Source: Petrotoga olearia DSM 13574 (GTDB lineage Bacteria > Thermotogota > Thermotogae > Petrotogales > Petrotogaceae). Taken from it: a DNA stretch of 64,000 bases. Within the stretch, counting starts at the first letter, position 1, and each line of letters opens with the position of its first letter. Below, in pieces: positions 7,820 to 17,486 of this stretch. Below the pieces are notes generated by a model. The model was not told the DNA's origin and did not search any database. It saw nothing but the letters and a program-made list of their open reading frames with translations. The position numbers and the translations under genes were made by a program. Where the stretch lies: NCBI RefSeq assembly GCF_002895525.1, contig NZ_AZRL01000012.1:230863-294862 (forward strand), read 5' to 3'.

Positions 7820-8473
7820 TTAATTATGACCGTTCTTCGAAGGGTAAATTACTACTTTTCTATAAGGTTCTAACCCCATAGAGACGGTGTGTAATCTTGG
7901 ATAATTATAATTTATGTACTTATGAATTATTTTCCTTTCAAAAGAAAACATAGGAGCTAATTCTACCTTTTCATTTGTCATTATTGCCTTTTTAGCAGCA
8001 TTGTCAGCTATTAGTTCTAGGTTTTTTTTCCTATTTCTTCTATAATCTCCTACATCCAACTTAACATCACATTTGGTGTCTGTCATTCTATTGACGTAAA
8101 TCATGGTTAAATGCTGTAGAGCTCCAAGGTTCCGCCCTTGTTTTCCTATTACTTTACCTAAGTTTTCCCCTTCTAAAAAGATTTTCAATGTCTTATTATA
8201 ATAATTTATATTGATATCAACATCTTCCTCAAAATAGGAAAGTATATTTTTCAAGAAATTTTTTACTTTATTGATAAGATATTTTTCATTAGGATGAGCT
8301 TCGATAATAAGGGGCTTTTTACCTATTCCAAAAATAAATCCCTTGGAAGGTTCTTGAATAACCTTATAAGAAATCTCATCGATACATGAGGCTTTAAAAT
8401 TTGCTTTTGCTTTTTCTAAAACCGATTCTAAATCAGTTCCTTCAAATTTTGTCGTACCTTGTAATTTAAGCAA
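7820..8473 (-). CDS. jag: Jag/SpoIIIJ-associated (KhpB-like) RNA-binding protein
   Basis: Jag (KhpB) is a cytoplasmic RNA-binding protein usually encoded next to the membrane insertase YidC. The 217-residue protein has the three expected parts. These are a Jag N-terminal domain (residues 1-55), a KH domain with the GxxG loop in GKVIGKQGRNLG, and a C-terminal R3H domain with ERKIIHKYI supplying Arg-x3-His. It lies 8 bp after yidC in the rpmH-rnpA-yidD-yidC-jag operon and has the standard family architecture. Links to cell-wall and division control come from Firmicutes and are not shown here. Confidence 0.93.
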   Translation of the reverse strand: MLKLQGTTKFEGTDLESVLEKAKANFKASCIDEISYKVIQEPSKGFIFGIGKKPLIIEAHPNEKYLINKVKNFLKNILSYFEEDVDININYYNKTLKIFLEGENLGKVIGKQGRNLGALQHLTMIYVNRMTDTKCDVKLDVGDYRRNRKKNLELIADNAAKKAIMTNEKVELAPMFSFERKIIHKYINYNYPRLHTVSMGLEPYRKVVIYPSKNGHN

Positions 8474-8481
8474 TTATCATT

Positions 8482-9879
8482 TCACCTCCTGATAGGCTTC
8501 GGACCCAAACCAACTAGTTGTCTAATCGTAATACCTTTGACGTTATAAATCCTATTGTATACAAATGTCAAGAAGGTTTGTATAATAGTATTCATTGAAT
8601 AATAAATGAATACTCCTACGGGTAATCCTATTAAAATGAAAGGAAATACAACTGACATAATTACAGAGGTCCACGCGTTTCTGGCATCTTGTGACATTAA
8701 AAGAGCATTTATTAAAGAAGCAATTATCGCAATTAATAGTAAGAAAAAATTAGATTGGAAACCACCTAGAGAAAGATCTGTCCACAAAAGGAATCTGGGG
8801 TTGTATGCGTAACTGCCTTCAAAATAATAGATTACTTGCCACAGTATGATCATAATTGGCAAAGGAATCAAAGAAGTTAAGCATCCTCCAGCAGGGTTAA
8901 CACCTTTTTCCTTGTACAATTTCAGAGTTTCTTCTTGCTGTTTTTGAGGGTTCTTATATTTTTTCCTTATTTTGTCAAGCTCGGGTTGTAACTGCTTCAT
9001 TTCGATCATGGATTTCTTTTGTCTCCCATATACAGGGAATAATATTGCATTTACTATCAGGGTAAAAAGTATTATAGCCCAACCGAAATTATCCGTTACT
9101 TTAAATAACCACCAAAAAAAGCTTACGAACCAATAGAAAATGTTAGAAAAAGGCCCAAATTTACCTAAATCCTGCATTAAATCGATTATAGTAGAGTAAG
9201 TATTTCCTTCTTCTATGCCGTCAAACGTTTCTTTTATAAAAATTTTTTTGGTTGGACCTAAGTATGAGATTACTTTTTGGTCCGAATAATTTAATGGGAA
9301 TAAGTATTGGTTTTGAGAGGATTCGATCTCTCCCGGGGTATAGATGGCTAGTGCGGAATCTAAGGTTTCACCTGTTAAAACGGATCTGTCGATGTATGAA
9401 ACAAAGACATTGTCGGTGTATCTTATTCCAGAAGAAAAGGATATGCTAGGTAAAACAACGTATCCATTCAAATTTTTAAATTGAACATCAAAATGATAGT
9501 TTGGATCGTTGTAAAACTTATAAATTTTCTGTCCTCCGTTGGGGAAGAAGTAAATTATTTCAACATAGGTTTGATCTTCCGCCAGTCTTATATTATAGTT
9601 ACTTGGTAAAATCTCCGTCATAGTTTGAGCATCTAAAATATCGTAGCTATCTCCCGTATACTCATAAACTAAATTATATTTTTTAGTTCTGCTATCGAAG
9701 AGTTCGAAATTTAAAATATGTCCATTTTGGTCTAACTTCAGCCTATACAATTTCATTTCAATGCTAATTTCTTGATTTAATGAACTCTCTGATACTGTTA
9801 TCTCAGGTATTGCAAAAGCAATAATATTCAAAAATATTAGTAGCGTCAAAAAAAATAATCCTTTTTTCAAGTCACACAC
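8482..9879 (-). CDS. yidC: Membrane protein insertase YidC/Oxa1
   Basis: YidC inserts and folds inner-membrane proteins alone or with SecYEG. The 465-residue protein has a signal-anchor helix (residues 6-24), then a periplasmic beta-rich domain to about residue 230. The conserved five-helix Oxa1/YidC core follows, recognised by [19 protein letters not shown], the cytoplasmic helical hairpin [19 protein letters not shown], and a late helix ending [12 protein letters not shown]. It is shorter than the roughly 550-residue proteobacterial form, as expected for Thermotogota with a reduced periplasmic domain. It overlaps yidD by 8 bp. Confidence 0.95.
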   Translation of the reverse strand: MCDLKKGLFFLTLLIFLNIIAFAIPEITVSESSLNQEISIEMKLYRLKLDQNGHILNFELFDSRTKKYNLVYEYTGDSYDILDAQTMTEILPSNYNIRLAEDQTYVEIIYFFPNGGQKIYKFYNDPNYHFDVQFKNLNGYVVLPSISFSSGIRYTDNVFVSYIDRSVLTGETLDSALAIYTPGEIESSQNQYLFPLNYSDQKVISYLGPTKKIFIKETFDGIEEGNTYSTIIDLMQDLGKFGPFSNIFYWFVSFFWWLFKVTDNFGWAIILFTLIVNAILFPVYGRQKKSMIEMKQLQPELDKIRKKYKNPQKQQEETLKLYKEKGVNPAGGCLTSLIPLPIMIILWQVIYYFEGSYAYNPRFLLWTDLSLGGFQSNFFLLLIAIIASLINALLMSQDARNAWTSVIMSVVFPFILIGLPVGVFIYYSMNTIIQTFLTFVYNRIYNVKGITIRQLVGLGPKPIRR

Positions 9880-10141
9880 TCCTTCTGTGTTGTTTGTTTT
9901 TTACTTTCTTATGAACAAAAAAACGAAACTCTTCGGGGACAGGGTCATAGCCCCCTTTGTGTAATGGGTTACATCTGATAAATCGTCTAAATCCCAAATA
10001 CAAACCTTTAAATACCCCGAACTTTTCTACCGCTTCGTAGGTATAAGAAGAACAGGTCGGTTGATATATACATTTGGGAGGGGTTGCGGGGGATATATGT
10101 TTTCTATAAAAATCTATCATCTTGAGAATAAGTTTTTTCAT
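9872..10141 (-). CDS. yidD: Membrane protein insertion efficiency factor YidD
   Basis: YidD is a small basic protein that assists YidC-dependent insertion. The 89-residue sequence has the family signature [14 protein letters not shown], then [18 protein letters not shown] with its conserved Arg-Cys-Asn-Pro. An amphipathic N-terminal helix with several lysines would bind the membrane. It overlaps rnpA by 4 bp (ATGA) and yidC by 8 bp, so the genes are likely translationally coupled. Confidence 0.95.
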   Translation of the reverse strand: MKKLILKMIDFYRKHISPATPPKCIYQPTCSSYTYEAVEKFGVFKGLYLGFRRFIRCNPLHKGGYDPVPEEFRFFVHKKVKNKQHRRSV

Positions 10142-10494
10142 TCTTTTATCTTCCTCACCAAATTTAAAATCTGACCTTTCATTTGGAAATAATCTATTCT
10201 TTTAAAATTTTTCGATAATTCCTTTCTTGGAATGAATAGGAAATCGTACCCTATTGGGAAAAAAGTTTTATTGGTTCTATATATCTCCCTTATCAATCTT
10301 TTAATTGAGTTTCTTGCGACCGAGTTGCCAAATTTTTTATTTACAATTATAGCGATTCTGTTGTAATCCATAGTATTTCGAACGTATATAATAACAAAAT
10401 TATTGTCAATTAAACGCCCGCCCTTTTCAAAAACGTTTTTGAAATTCCTTTTTAATCGTAAACGTTCTTTTTTCTTGAAAGTTTGTTTTTCCAT
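10138..10494 (-). CDS. rnpA: Ribonuclease P protein component
   Basis: RnpA is the protein subunit that helps the catalytic RNA of RNase P remove 5' leaders from tRNA precursors. The 118-residue basic protein has the family's [13 protein letters not shown] start and the RNR signature region [18 protein letters not shown]. Its ATG overlaps the rpmH stop in the sequence TAATG, so it is tightly coupled to L34. No RNase P RNA gene was recognised in the window. Confidence 0.95.
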   Translation of the reverse strand: MEKQTFKKKERLRLKRNFKNVFEKGGRLIDNNFVIIYVRNTMDYNRIAIIVNKKFGNSVARNSIKRLIREIYRTNKTFFPIGYDFLFIPRKELSKNFKRIDYFQMKGQILNLVRKIKE

Positions 10495-10628
10495 TATACT
10501 GTTAAACGTGCTCTGCCTTTTGCTCTTCTTCTTCTTAAAACATTTCTTCCACTTGATGTTCTTTTTCTAGCTAAAAAGCCGTGAGTTCTTTTTCTCTTTA
10601 TTCTAGATGGTTGATATGTTCTTTTCAC
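10494..10628 (-). CDS. rpmH: 50S ribosomal protein L34
   Basis: This is a 44-residue, strongly basic protein beginning [18 protein letters not shown] and ending KGRARLTV, a textbook L34. It is too short for ordinary gene-calling length cut-offs. The start is GTG, preceded by a strong GGAGGTG ribosome-binding site 7 bp upstream. Its TAA stop shares two bases with the rnpA ATG. It is the first gene of the rpmH-rnpA-yidD-yidC-jag operon. Confidence 0.97.
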   Translation of the reverse strand: MKRTYQPSRIKRKRTHGFLARKRTSSGRNVLRRRRAKGRARLTV

Positions 10629-10770
10629 TTCTTCACCTCCAAATCTTATTAAATTAAATGGTTGGCTAAAGAAAAGATCGTTTTTCTTTGATAGAAAAAT
10701 TGAACAACCTATTTAAAAGATAGATATAACAAATATAAACTCAATATTTGGATTTAAAACTATCGAATAT

Positions 10771-10799
10771 ATTATAATGATTTAATGTTTTAATGTCAA
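10771..10799 (-). promoter_or_regulatory. Consensus promoter of the rpmH operon
   Basis: On the minus strand TTGACA (10794-10799), a 17-bp spacer and TATAAT (10771-10776) form a perfect sigma-70 promoter about 143 bp upstream of the rpmH start. The leader between promoter and gene is unusually long. The rest of the 306-bp spacer 10629-10934 holds no gene, and no cluster of DnaA boxes was seen. Confidence 0.9.
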
Positions 10800-10934
10800 G
10801 AAAGAGAAGTAACAATTTTTATGGACAAATTTTTCTTAACAAAATTCTAAGCAAAACTAATACTAAATTAATTTAACAATGATAAAATTAAAGTAATCTG
10901 ATAGGAATTTTGGAAGTTCATGGGGTGAACAGAG

Positions 10935-11816
10935 ATGAATGTAGATTATGAATGTATTAATTGCCTTTTAAATCATTCTTCTGAGTTAATGACTAAAATT
11001 AATGCTAGTTCTTCGGAGTCATCTGATAATATTTTTGATAATTACAAAAGAGTCATTCTAAAAACATTAGGTGATGTCTCTCCTTCCAATACATCTTATA
11101 ATTTAGTAAAAACATTTTATGATTCTTTTTATGATGCTTTTGGTGAAAATGATTACTTTCATACAGAAAAAGCTGACTTAAATCAACTTTTTTTAGAGGT
11201 CTACGATGATCTGTTGGATTTTTGTTTTTCTAGCAAAGATCCTCTTTATAGTGCATTTAAATTATCACTGATGGGTGAGCTTTTTTGCCACAATTCGGGT
11301 AATTCCTTTGGTGAGTTAGAGATAGAAATCCAAAATTTTTTTAATACAAAGGCAGTAGCAATAAACGATTTAGAAAAATTCAAAAAAGAATTGGAAAATG
11401 CCCATTTTTTGCTTTTTATTCATAATTATGCCGGGGAAATAGTTTTTGATAAGTTGTTTATAAAGGTAATGAAAGAATTAAACCCCAACCTGATCGTTCA
11501 TTCTGCTTTGAAATCTCGTCCAGTTTATAAATGTGCAACTAAAAAAGATGCTGACCAAATTTTTTTAAAGGAGGTTTCTATTCCTTTTGATAGTGGGTCT
11601 AAATATTTAGGAACCGATTTAAGCTTCGTTAGTCAATCTTTCAAAAACATCTACGATGAAGTTGATATTGTAATAGCTAAAGGGCAATCTAACTATGAAA
11701 GTTTGGTTGAGCAAAATCGCAAAAAATCAATTTATTATTCTTTCGTTGTTAAGTGTGCAAAAATTGCACATCATCTTGATGTGAACAAAGAAGATTTAAT
11801 ATTTAGGCGAAGCTGA
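10935..11816 (+). CDS. DUF89/damage-control-phosphatase-like protein with altered metal site
   Basis: DUF89 enzymes (ARMT1/AF1104 type) are metal-dependent phosphatases that remove damaged phosphometabolites. The 293-residue protein follows the family map: an N-terminal Cys-x2-Cys (C7, C10), AGEIVFDKLF at about 166-175, SRPVYKCAT at 194-202 and AKGQSNYESL near 250. However, the metal-binding Asp-Asn pair that normally precedes AGE reads His163-Asn164, and the second metal-binding aspartate (usual context ND-A/V-T) is Cys200. Two of three expected ligands are thus changed, so phosphatase activity is uncertain. It stands alone between the rpmH operon (divergent) and the insertion element. Family assignment is fairly sure; function is not. 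Confidence 0.7.
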   Translation: MNVDYECINCLLNHSSELMTKINASSSESSDNIFDNYKRVILKTLGDVSPSNTSYNLVKTFYDSFYDAFGENDYFHTEKADLNQLFLEVYDDLLDFCFSSKDPLYSAFKLSLMGELFCHNSGNSFGELEIEIQNFFNTKAVAINDLEKFKKELENAHFLLFIHNYAGEIVFDKLFIKVMKELNPNLIVHSALKSRPVYKCATKKDADQIFLKEVSIPFDSGSKYLGTDLSFVSQSFKNIYDEVDIVIAKGQSNYESLVEQNRKKSIYYSFVVKCAKIAHHLDVNKEDLIFRRS

Positions 11817-12373
11817 GTTATTGGTCTCAATTAATGTGTGGCTGAAATCAATTTTTCCACATATTTAACATAGAAAATGCTATATTGATAAAAAATTCGG
11901 GGGCTGGAATTTATAAGTACATGTTGAAAAGTTAAGAAAAACTACAAAAAATAAAGCTTTTATTAAATGGTTTAAAATAATTCCTCCTAATCGCTTCTCA
12001 TTACTCATAATCGAATTTGCAACTTATTTCGTTTTGTATTATAATGATAATCCTTCATATCGAACTTCTAATTATATTTAATTCCGCGTGCACTATCAAC
12101 TTTTTTTAAAATTAAGCTAGGATATTGAAGGAAAGTACAAGCGTTCTAATACCTATTCATTTTTTAAAGAAAATAGTTGTTTATGCTTATATTGTATCAT
12201 CAAATTATCATAGAAGACACTATAGAAAACCATTCAAAAGCTAATCAGTGATATGTCAAGAGGTAAAAATCAAAAAAAATGTTAAAAATTGGCGTAACTG
12301 ACAATACCCATACTTTTAAAAAAACACAAAATAGGCTTGAAAACACAAAAAGATTCAATTGTATCTATTCAAC
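11817..12373. other. 557-bp intergenic stretch without recognisable genes
   Basis: An AT-rich spacer separates the DUF89-like gene from the transposase stop codon. I see no reading frame with a credible start and ribosome-binding site, no tRNA and no strong terminator. The last 50-100 bp before 12374 are probably the non-coding right end of the IS110 element, but the exact edge cannot be placed because these elements lack terminal inverted repeats. Confidence 0.5.
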
Positions 12374-13648
12374 TTAGTAATTCGAATAGATTCGATTTTT
12401 GCTCAGCAATGCAAAAATCATGCGAACCAACTTACGAGCCGTGAGCGCGAGGGCTCTTTTGTGTTGATGAGTGGTAACCTCGTAGTATTTTTTCCAGTAA
12501 TACTCTTCGAACTCAGGGATATAATTTTTAACGGAGCTAGCAGCTTCAATAAAATAGTATCGAAGATACGGATTACCTGTTTTAGTCATTTCTGTCTCAT
12601 CAGAGGAATAATTCCCTGATTGACGTTTTCTCCAAGTCAGTCCTGCAAATTTGGCCAACTTATCATGAGATCGAAAGGAAGCTATCGTACCTATCTCACT
12701 GATGATACCAGAGGAGATAACAGGACCGATACCCTTGACAGAGATGAGTGATTGATATTCTATGGGATTAAGCCCTTTTACCGTTTTTTCAATAGCCTTA
12801 TCAACGGTTTCTATTTCTTTTTCCAAGGCTTTTATTACGTTTAAGGAAGAAGAGATAGCGATATTCAAAGGTTCATAAGCCATTTTGTCCAATCTGTACG
12901 AATTCTTGGCTGCTTGTTTAAGAAGTGTTGCAACACGGGTGGGATCTTTGAATCTGTTTTTACTTTTTTCAATAACGAACTGAGTTAAATCATTGATAGA
13001 TTTGTAAACTATCTCATCCAAAGAGTAGAACTCAGTCAAAACAGCACAAGATGTAGCACCATATATATCGGAAAAGGGCTTATCCTTATCTGCCGTGAGG
13101 CTGTCTTCATTCACAGCCAATTCACTGAATTTCAGATAAATGTTGGAAAGCATCCAATTCTTTTCAGAGACGAGTGTTTGAACTAAATGGAACCTATGGC
13201 GTGTAAGCCTTTGTAAAGCCAAAAACTGAGAACCACGCCAAGGGGAAGAAGAAATCTTACCACATCTAGCGAAATCGGCTATGACGTAAGCGTCCAAATG
13301 ATCTGTTTTATCGATATCGACAAAAGTCTTTTTGTAATTGGCTGTAGTTTTTGGATTAAGCTGATACACAAGAGGTTTAAAAGGCAAAAGTTTCTTATTG
13401 GTTGACAAGAAATTGGCTATGTGAGTACTGTAAAAAGAAGTAGCTTCCAAAGCGATAACGACATAATCAAGATTGTTAGAAACAAGGCAATTGGAGATAG
13501 CCTCAGCGATGTATTCAGCACCTATTCTGTTATTTTTAGTATCAAAATCAAGAAGTTTGTTGTTTTGAAAATCAATTGCACAAACTGTATTAGTTAGAGA
13601 ACTCACATCGACACCGACGAACAAAGTGGATAAAACGTCGTAATTCAT
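12374..13648 (-). CDS. IS110-family transposase (DEDD recombinase)
   Basis: IS110 transposases are RNA-guided DEDD recombinases that move a circular element. The N-terminal RuvC-like domain begins FVGVDVSSLTNTVCAID, with ALEATSFYSTHIA and DKTDHLDAYVIADFAR giving the later acidic residues. The C-terminal transposase-20 domain has SVKGIGPVISSGII and FAGLTWRKRQSG, including the family serine region. The chosen ATG at 13648 follows AAAGGTGGTGA at good spacing and gives 424 residues; a longer frame begins 25 codons earlier, inside the structured leader. A 20-bp stretch inside the gene (13082-13101, peptide LTADKD) recurs in trxB and upstream of the mrpC-like gene. Confidence 0.93.
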   Translation of the reverse strand: MNYDVLSTLFVGVDVSSLTNTVCAIDFQNNKLLDFDTKNNRIGAEYIAEAISNCLVSNNLDYVVIALEATSFYSTHIANFLSTNKKLLPFKPLVYQLNPKTTANYKKTFVDIDKTDHLDAYVIADFARCGKISSSPWRGSQFLALQRLTRHRFHLVQTLVSEKNWMLSNIYLKFSELAVNEDSLTADKDKPFSDIYGATSCAVLTEFYSLDEIVYKSINDLTQFVIEKSKNRFKDPTRVATLLKQAAKNSYRLDKMAYEPLNIAISSSLNVIKALEKEIETVDKAIEKTVKGLNPIEYQSLISVKGIGPVISSGIISEIGTIASFRSHDKLAKFAGLTWRKRQSGNYSSDETEMTKTGNPYLRYYFIEAASSVKNYIPEFEEYYWKKYYEVTTHQHKRALALTARKLVRMIFALLSKNRIYSNY

Positions 13649-13689
13649 AGTTATTTCACCACCTTTCGAATAAAGATAAAGGATGAAAG

Positions 13690-13924
13690 AAAGAGATGCC
13701 CTAATCTTAGCAGCCAAAGGCAACCTCGCGCTCTATGAGCATCCACCAATGAAAAATAGCCTTGCTGATGGCCTAATCAAAGGTGATGCAGTAATCGGTT
13801 AGCAAGTTGACTGCTAAGTCAGGAAACAAGCTTTTTAGGCAACGGCCAAAAGGCCTTGCAGGGGGGAAGGGGATCTTCCCTCGCTAATCATCCTGCTACT
13901 ATTTTAGCATTAGGGTATCTCTTT
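13690..13924 (-). ncRNA. Candidate IS110 bridge (seek) RNA region
   Basis: Upstream of the transposase lie paired arms 13690-13705 and 13909-13924, complementary over 16 bp with one G-T pair, enclosing about 200 bp. Inside are further hairpins: TTAGCA/TGCTAA around a 7-nt loop near 13800, a GCAA.GGCC/GGCC.TTGC stem around AAAA near 13840, and GGGAAG/CTTCCC near 13870. IS110 elements encode a structured RNA in this 5' non-coding end that pairs with donor and target DNA (established for IS621-type members). The assignment here rests on position and structure; strand and ends are inferred. Confidence 0.55.
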
Positions 13925-14031
13925 ACAAAAAAAATAATAAAAAAAGAAATAATAAAAAAGATCAAAAGACAGATTTTTAGTACCATTTTTAAGTTTCATA
14001 TCCATACATATTATACGAGGAGGGGAACAAA

Positions 14032-15543
14032 ATGAAAAGAGTCTTAGGTGTTTTAGTAGTTATGATTTTGGCTTTATCGGTATTTGCTGGGCCTAACCAT
14101 TTGGTAATTTTTCACATGAACGATACCCATGGACATGTGTGGGGAACGGATGATGGTGGAGGATTTGCCAGGGCAGCTACCCTGATAAACCAAGCAAGAG
14201 AAGAAGTGGCTAAAGAAGGCGGAGAAGTACTTTTTCTACATGCTGGAGATGTAAACACAGGGATTCCGGAATCTGATCAGTTGGATGCAGTTCCCGACTT
14301 TTTGGTGTTACATTACATGGGTTTGGATGCTATGGTTTTGGGCAATCATGAATTTGACAAACCTTTTGAAGTCCTTGAGAAACAGTATAAAGTTGCGCAA
14401 TTTCCGTTCTTAGGGGCAAATTTTGTCAGTGAAAAACGTGGAGGACCGGTTTTTGAACCGTATGTCATAAAAGATTACGGGGAATTCTCTGTTGGAATAA
14501 TTGGCCTTGTTACAGAACAAACGAATGTCTTAGAACCAATTTATTTAGGTGAGAATACAATTATTGATGCAGAAGAGACTTTAATGAAATATCTTCCAAT
14601 TGTCCAAGAAAAAGCTGATATTGTTATAGTTCTCGGGCACTTAGGTTATCATGCAGATGGTGGAAGGCCTAACTTGTCTGTTGAGTTCACTACTTCGGAT
14701 GAGTTGGCTGAAAATGTATCGGGAATTGATATTATAATAGACGGACATTCTCACACCTTGTTAGAAACACCTGCAGTAATTAATAATGTTATAGTAGCAC
14801 AAACTGGAGGCAACGCAGAGAATATTGGAAGGATAGATTTATGGATTGATGGTGGTAGGATAGTAGATTGGAGTGGAGAAGTAATTCCACTCACAGCTGA
14901 TACCCCTGAAGATCCTTTCATAAAAATGTTTGCAGATGCTTTTTATCAACTTGGATCGGAAGCTTTGAATGAGGTTGTTGGAGTAACAAAAGTATTTCTC
15001 GATGGAGAACGTGCGCATGTTAGAAGTGATGAAACGAATCTGAGTAACCTTATAACAGATGGCATGATTTGGAAAACCGGTGCCGATGTTGCTTTAATGA
15101 ACGGTGGTGGAATAAGAGCCTCAATTGAGACAGGAGAGATAACCTACAGAGACATTTTGACTGTTTTACCTTTTGGAAATACATTGTACGTTTTAGAAGT
15201 GACTGGGAAAGATATAATGGATGTTTTGAATTATGCTGCTACAATTCCTGATGGCCAGGGAGCTAAGTTACATGTTGCAGGGCTAACGGCAGAAATAAAA
15301 GGTGGAAAAGCTACAAACGTAAAAATAAACGGTAAACCTATAGATTTGAATAAAACCTATAAAGTTGTCACCAACAACTATGTAGCTGCAGGCGGAGACG
15401 GTTACACTATGCTTGAAGGTAAACCTGGTTACGATACATACTTTAGAGATGCGGATGCTTTACGTGAATACATTGCTCACTTGGGAACTATAGAAGTTTA
15501 CACTTCTGAGGAGAGATTGATAGAATTAGATCAAGTTAAGTAA
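14032..15543 (+). CDS. Secreted 5'-nucleotidase / 2',3'-cyclic phosphodiesterase family protein
   Basis: This family hydrolyses nucleotides outside the cytoplasm so that nucleosides can be taken up. The 503-residue protein has a signal peptide (residues 1-19). The N-terminal metallophosphatase domain carries the metal ligands in [27 protein letters not shown] and DGHSHT. The C-terminal 5'-nucleotidase domain has [19 protein letters not shown] and [10 protein letters not shown], which form the substrate pocket. A strong GAGGAGGGG ribosome-binding site precedes the ATG. It is monocistronic, ending at a terminator shared with convergent mutL. UshA-like substrate range is inferred from the family. 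Confidence 0.92.
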   Translation: MKRVLGVLVVMILALSVFAGPNHLVIFHMNDTHGHVWGTDDGGGFARAATLINQAREEVAKEGGEVLFLHAGDVNTGIPESDQLDAVPDFLVLHYMGLDAMVLGNHEFDKPFEVLEKQYKVAQFPFLGANFVSEKRGGPVFEPYVIKDYGEFSVGIIGLVTEQTNVLEPIYLGENTIIDAEETLMKYLPIVQEKADIVIVLGHLGYHADGGRPNLSVEFTTSDELAENVSGIDIIIDGHSHTLLETPAVINNVIVAQTGGNAENIGRIDLWIDGGRIVDWSGEVIPLTADTPEDPFIKMFADAFYQLGSEALNEVVGVTKVFLDGERAHVRSDETNLSNLITDGMIWKTGADVALMNGGGIRASIETGEITYRDILTVLPFGNTLYVLEVTGKDIMDVLNYAATIPDGQGAKLHVAGLTAEIKGGKATNVKINGKPIDLNKTYKVVTNNYVAAGGDGYTMLEGKPGYDTYFRDADALREYIAHLGTIEVYTSEERLIELDQVK

Positions 15544-15550
15544 ACAAACA

Positions 15551-15584
15551 AAAAGGGGTGTAAGAAAAAAACTGCACCCCTTTT
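15551..15584. terminator. Bidirectional terminator between the 5'-nucleotidase gene and mutL
   Basis: A 10-bp stem AAAAGGGGTG/CACCCCTTTT (15551-15560 with 15575-15584) lies between the two convergent genes and overlaps the mutL stop codon. A- and T-rich flanks allow it to act in both directions. Confidence 0.85.
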
Positions 15585-17448
15585 AAATTCTTTCAAAGTA
15601 TTTATCTATGGTTTTAAATGTGATTTGGAGCATTATTGGCCTACCATGTGGACAGGTTAATAATTTTTTTTCAAAAATGTTGTTTAAAAGTGTCTCCATT
15701 CCTGTAGGGTTATCCTTAGTTTTTACAGCCGCTCTACACGCCATAGTAGCTAAGCTTTTATCAAGTATGTTTGATTGTTGATCAAAATTTGATATTCTTA
15801 GTTCATCGGCTATCTCAAATATCAATCTTTCAGCGTCGTCAATCTTCAAAAGGGAAGGGAGGCCCTTCAAAATAATTTCTTTATCTTCTTCTTCCAATTT
15901 TATACCCAATTTTTCTAGGTGATCTTTGTTATCTAAAATTATCCCTCTTCTTACTTCGTCTAAAGATATCTTAAGCGGAGTAAGTAGAAGGTCAGAAGTA
16001 AGTCCGCCATTTTCGTATAGGTTTTCCTTTAAAATTTCGTATATATAACGTTCATGTGCGGCATGAAAATCTACTAAGAGTAATTTGTCTTCCCCTTCAA
16101 CGACTAGATACCTTTCAGCAACTATGCCCAAAATTCTTAATTTTTCAACAGAATCAATTTTCTTAACAGGGGTAAACGCCTGATTCTTTTGATATTCAAA
16201 ACCTTTAAAATCAAAGGTTTTTGATGGTTCATAAAGTTTATAATTATTATCAAAATGGGTATTAGGTTCTTGGAGATCTTCTATTTCAGAGCTATTGAAA
16301 AATTCGTCCATATTTTGAAGATAATCTGATTTTGTCTTGTTTTTTAAAAATTCGACTTTTTGTGAATTCTCCTTCTTGTTGTATAAATTTTGAACAGAAA
16401 ATGAAGAAGTTCTGTTATTTACATCGAGGGTATCGTTACTACTTATGAATTCCATCGTGTAGTGAGTGTTTTCTTTAAGTGCCTCTCTTACAACTTTTTT
16501 AAGTAAAGAGGCTACCCTTTGTTCGTCGGTAAATTTTACTTCCAATTTTTGAGGATGGACATTTACATCTACCATATCCGGTGATATTTCTATGAATATT
16601 ATTCCATAAGGATGAACCGATTTTTCTAGCATCTCTCCATAACCTTTTTCTAAAACGGAGTAGAGTGAAGCTGCCTTAATGTATCTGTTGTTTACAAAAA
16701 AGTGTTGGGCGGTTCTGTTATTTCTTCCAACTTTTGGTTGTGAAATAATTCCAGATATTTTGCACAATGAATCATTGTGTTCGATTTCTATGATATCATC
16801 TCTTTTTAACTCAGGATATATCTTTAAACATTTTGTAATTAGATCCATATCTGAAGAAAATTTGTAGATTTCTTTATTGTCTCTAATATATGTTAAGTTA
16901 ATGTTGTTGGTGAAAGCAAACTTTTCTATAACCTCTGTCACGTATCTTCCTTCTGCAGAATCACTTTTAAGAAATTTTCGGCGTGCAGGGATGTTGAAAA
17001 AAAGATCCATAATCTCTATTTTGGTTCCATCTGATGAATTAACTCTCTTTTTTTCTATTATTTTTCCGGCTAATATATCTAACATTGTTCCAACTTCTTT
17101 TTCAGGTGGTTTAGAGGTTATTTTCATTCTAGAAACTCTTGAAATGGAAGAGAGTGCCTCACCTCTAAAACCAAATGTTTTTAGTTGATAAAGATCTTCT
17201 ATTGAAGAAATTTTGCTTGTGGCATGAGGAAGTATAGATAATTCTAATTCCTCTTCTGTCATTCCAATGCCGTTATCATCAACTCTGATTAACGATTTCC
17301 CGCCATCAAGTATTTCAACGGTGATATTATCTGCTTGGGCATCTAAAGAATTTTCTACCAATTCTTTAACTACTGAGCTTGGCCCAGATACAACCTCTCC
17401 TGCCGCTATTTTCATTACCACTTCAGGATTAAGTACTTTTATTCTCAT
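15583..17448 (-). CDS. mutL: DNA mismatch repair protein MutL
   Basis: MutL couples mismatch recognition by MutS to strand incision. The N-terminal GHKL ATPase domain shows ELVENSLDAQA, VDDNGIGM, HATSKI and TFGFRGEALSSI. The C-terminal part has the metal-site motifs of endonuclease-type MutL: DFHAAHERYIYE, ACRAAVK and the final CPHGRP. This suits an organism nicking by MutL rather than MutH. The start at 17448 gives 621 residues beginning MRIKVLNPEVVMKIAAGEVV, with AGAGGTG upstream; a longer frame adds 11 poorly supported residues. No mutS lies in the window. Confidence 0.95.
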   Translation of the reverse strand: MRIKVLNPEVVMKIAAGEVVSGPSSVVKELVENSLDAQADNITVEILDGGKSLIRVDDNGIGMTEEELELSILPHATSKISSIEDLYQLKTFGFRGEALSSISRVSRMKITSKPPEKEVGTMLDILAGKIIEKKRVNSSDGTKIEIMDLFFNIPARRKFLKSDSAEGRYVTEVIEKFAFTNNINLTYIRDNKEIYKFSSDMDLITKCLKIYPELKRDDIIEIEHNDSLCKISGIISQPKVGRNNRTAQHFFVNNRYIKAASLYSVLEKGYGEMLEKSVHPYGIIFIEISPDMVDVNVHPQKLEVKFTDEQRVASLLKKVVREALKENTHYTMEFISSNDTLDVNNRTSSFSVQNLYNKKENSQKVEFLKNKTKSDYLQNMDEFFNSSEIEDLQEPNTHFDNNYKLYEPSKTFDFKGFEYQKNQAFTPVKKIDSVEKLRILGIVAERYLVVEGEDKLLLVDFHAAHERYIYEILKENLYENGGLTSDLLLTPLKISLDEVRRGIILDNKDHLEKLGIKLEEEDKEIILKGLPSLLKIDDAERLIFEIADELRISNFDQQSNILDKSLATMACRAAVKTKDNPTGMETLLNNIFEKKLLTCPHGRPIMLQITFKTIDKYFERI

Positions 17449-17486
17449 AAAAAAACACCTCTTCAAAGTATAACAGTTCATTTATT

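Larger units (their letters stand above)
12374..13924 (-). mobile_element. IS110-family insertion sequence (minimal extent)
   Basis: A single transposase gene plus about 280 bp of structured upstream non-coding DNA gives the layout typical of IS110-group elements, which have no terminal inverted repeats and make no clear target duplications. The right boundary probably lies 50-100 bp left of 12374 and the left boundary at or just beyond the hairpin arm ending at 13924. The transposase frame is intact, so the element may be active. Exact ends need comparison with an empty site. Confidence 0.7.

Noticed and set aside
10629..10934. Possible replication origin beside rpmH-rnpA
   Set aside because: No dnaA gene, DnaA-box cluster or AT-rich unwinding repeats stand out; one isolated TTTTCCACA near 11850 is not enough.
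13649..13723. Longer N-terminus for the IS110 transposase
   Set aside because: The 25 extra codons lie within the structured leader and the ATG at 13648 has a good ribosome-binding site.
12300..13930. Terminal inverted repeats of a classic DDE insertion sequence
   Set aside because: The inverted pair 13690-13705/13909-13924 lies on one side of the transposase only, and the protein is a DEDD IS110 type, which lacks terminal inverted repeats.
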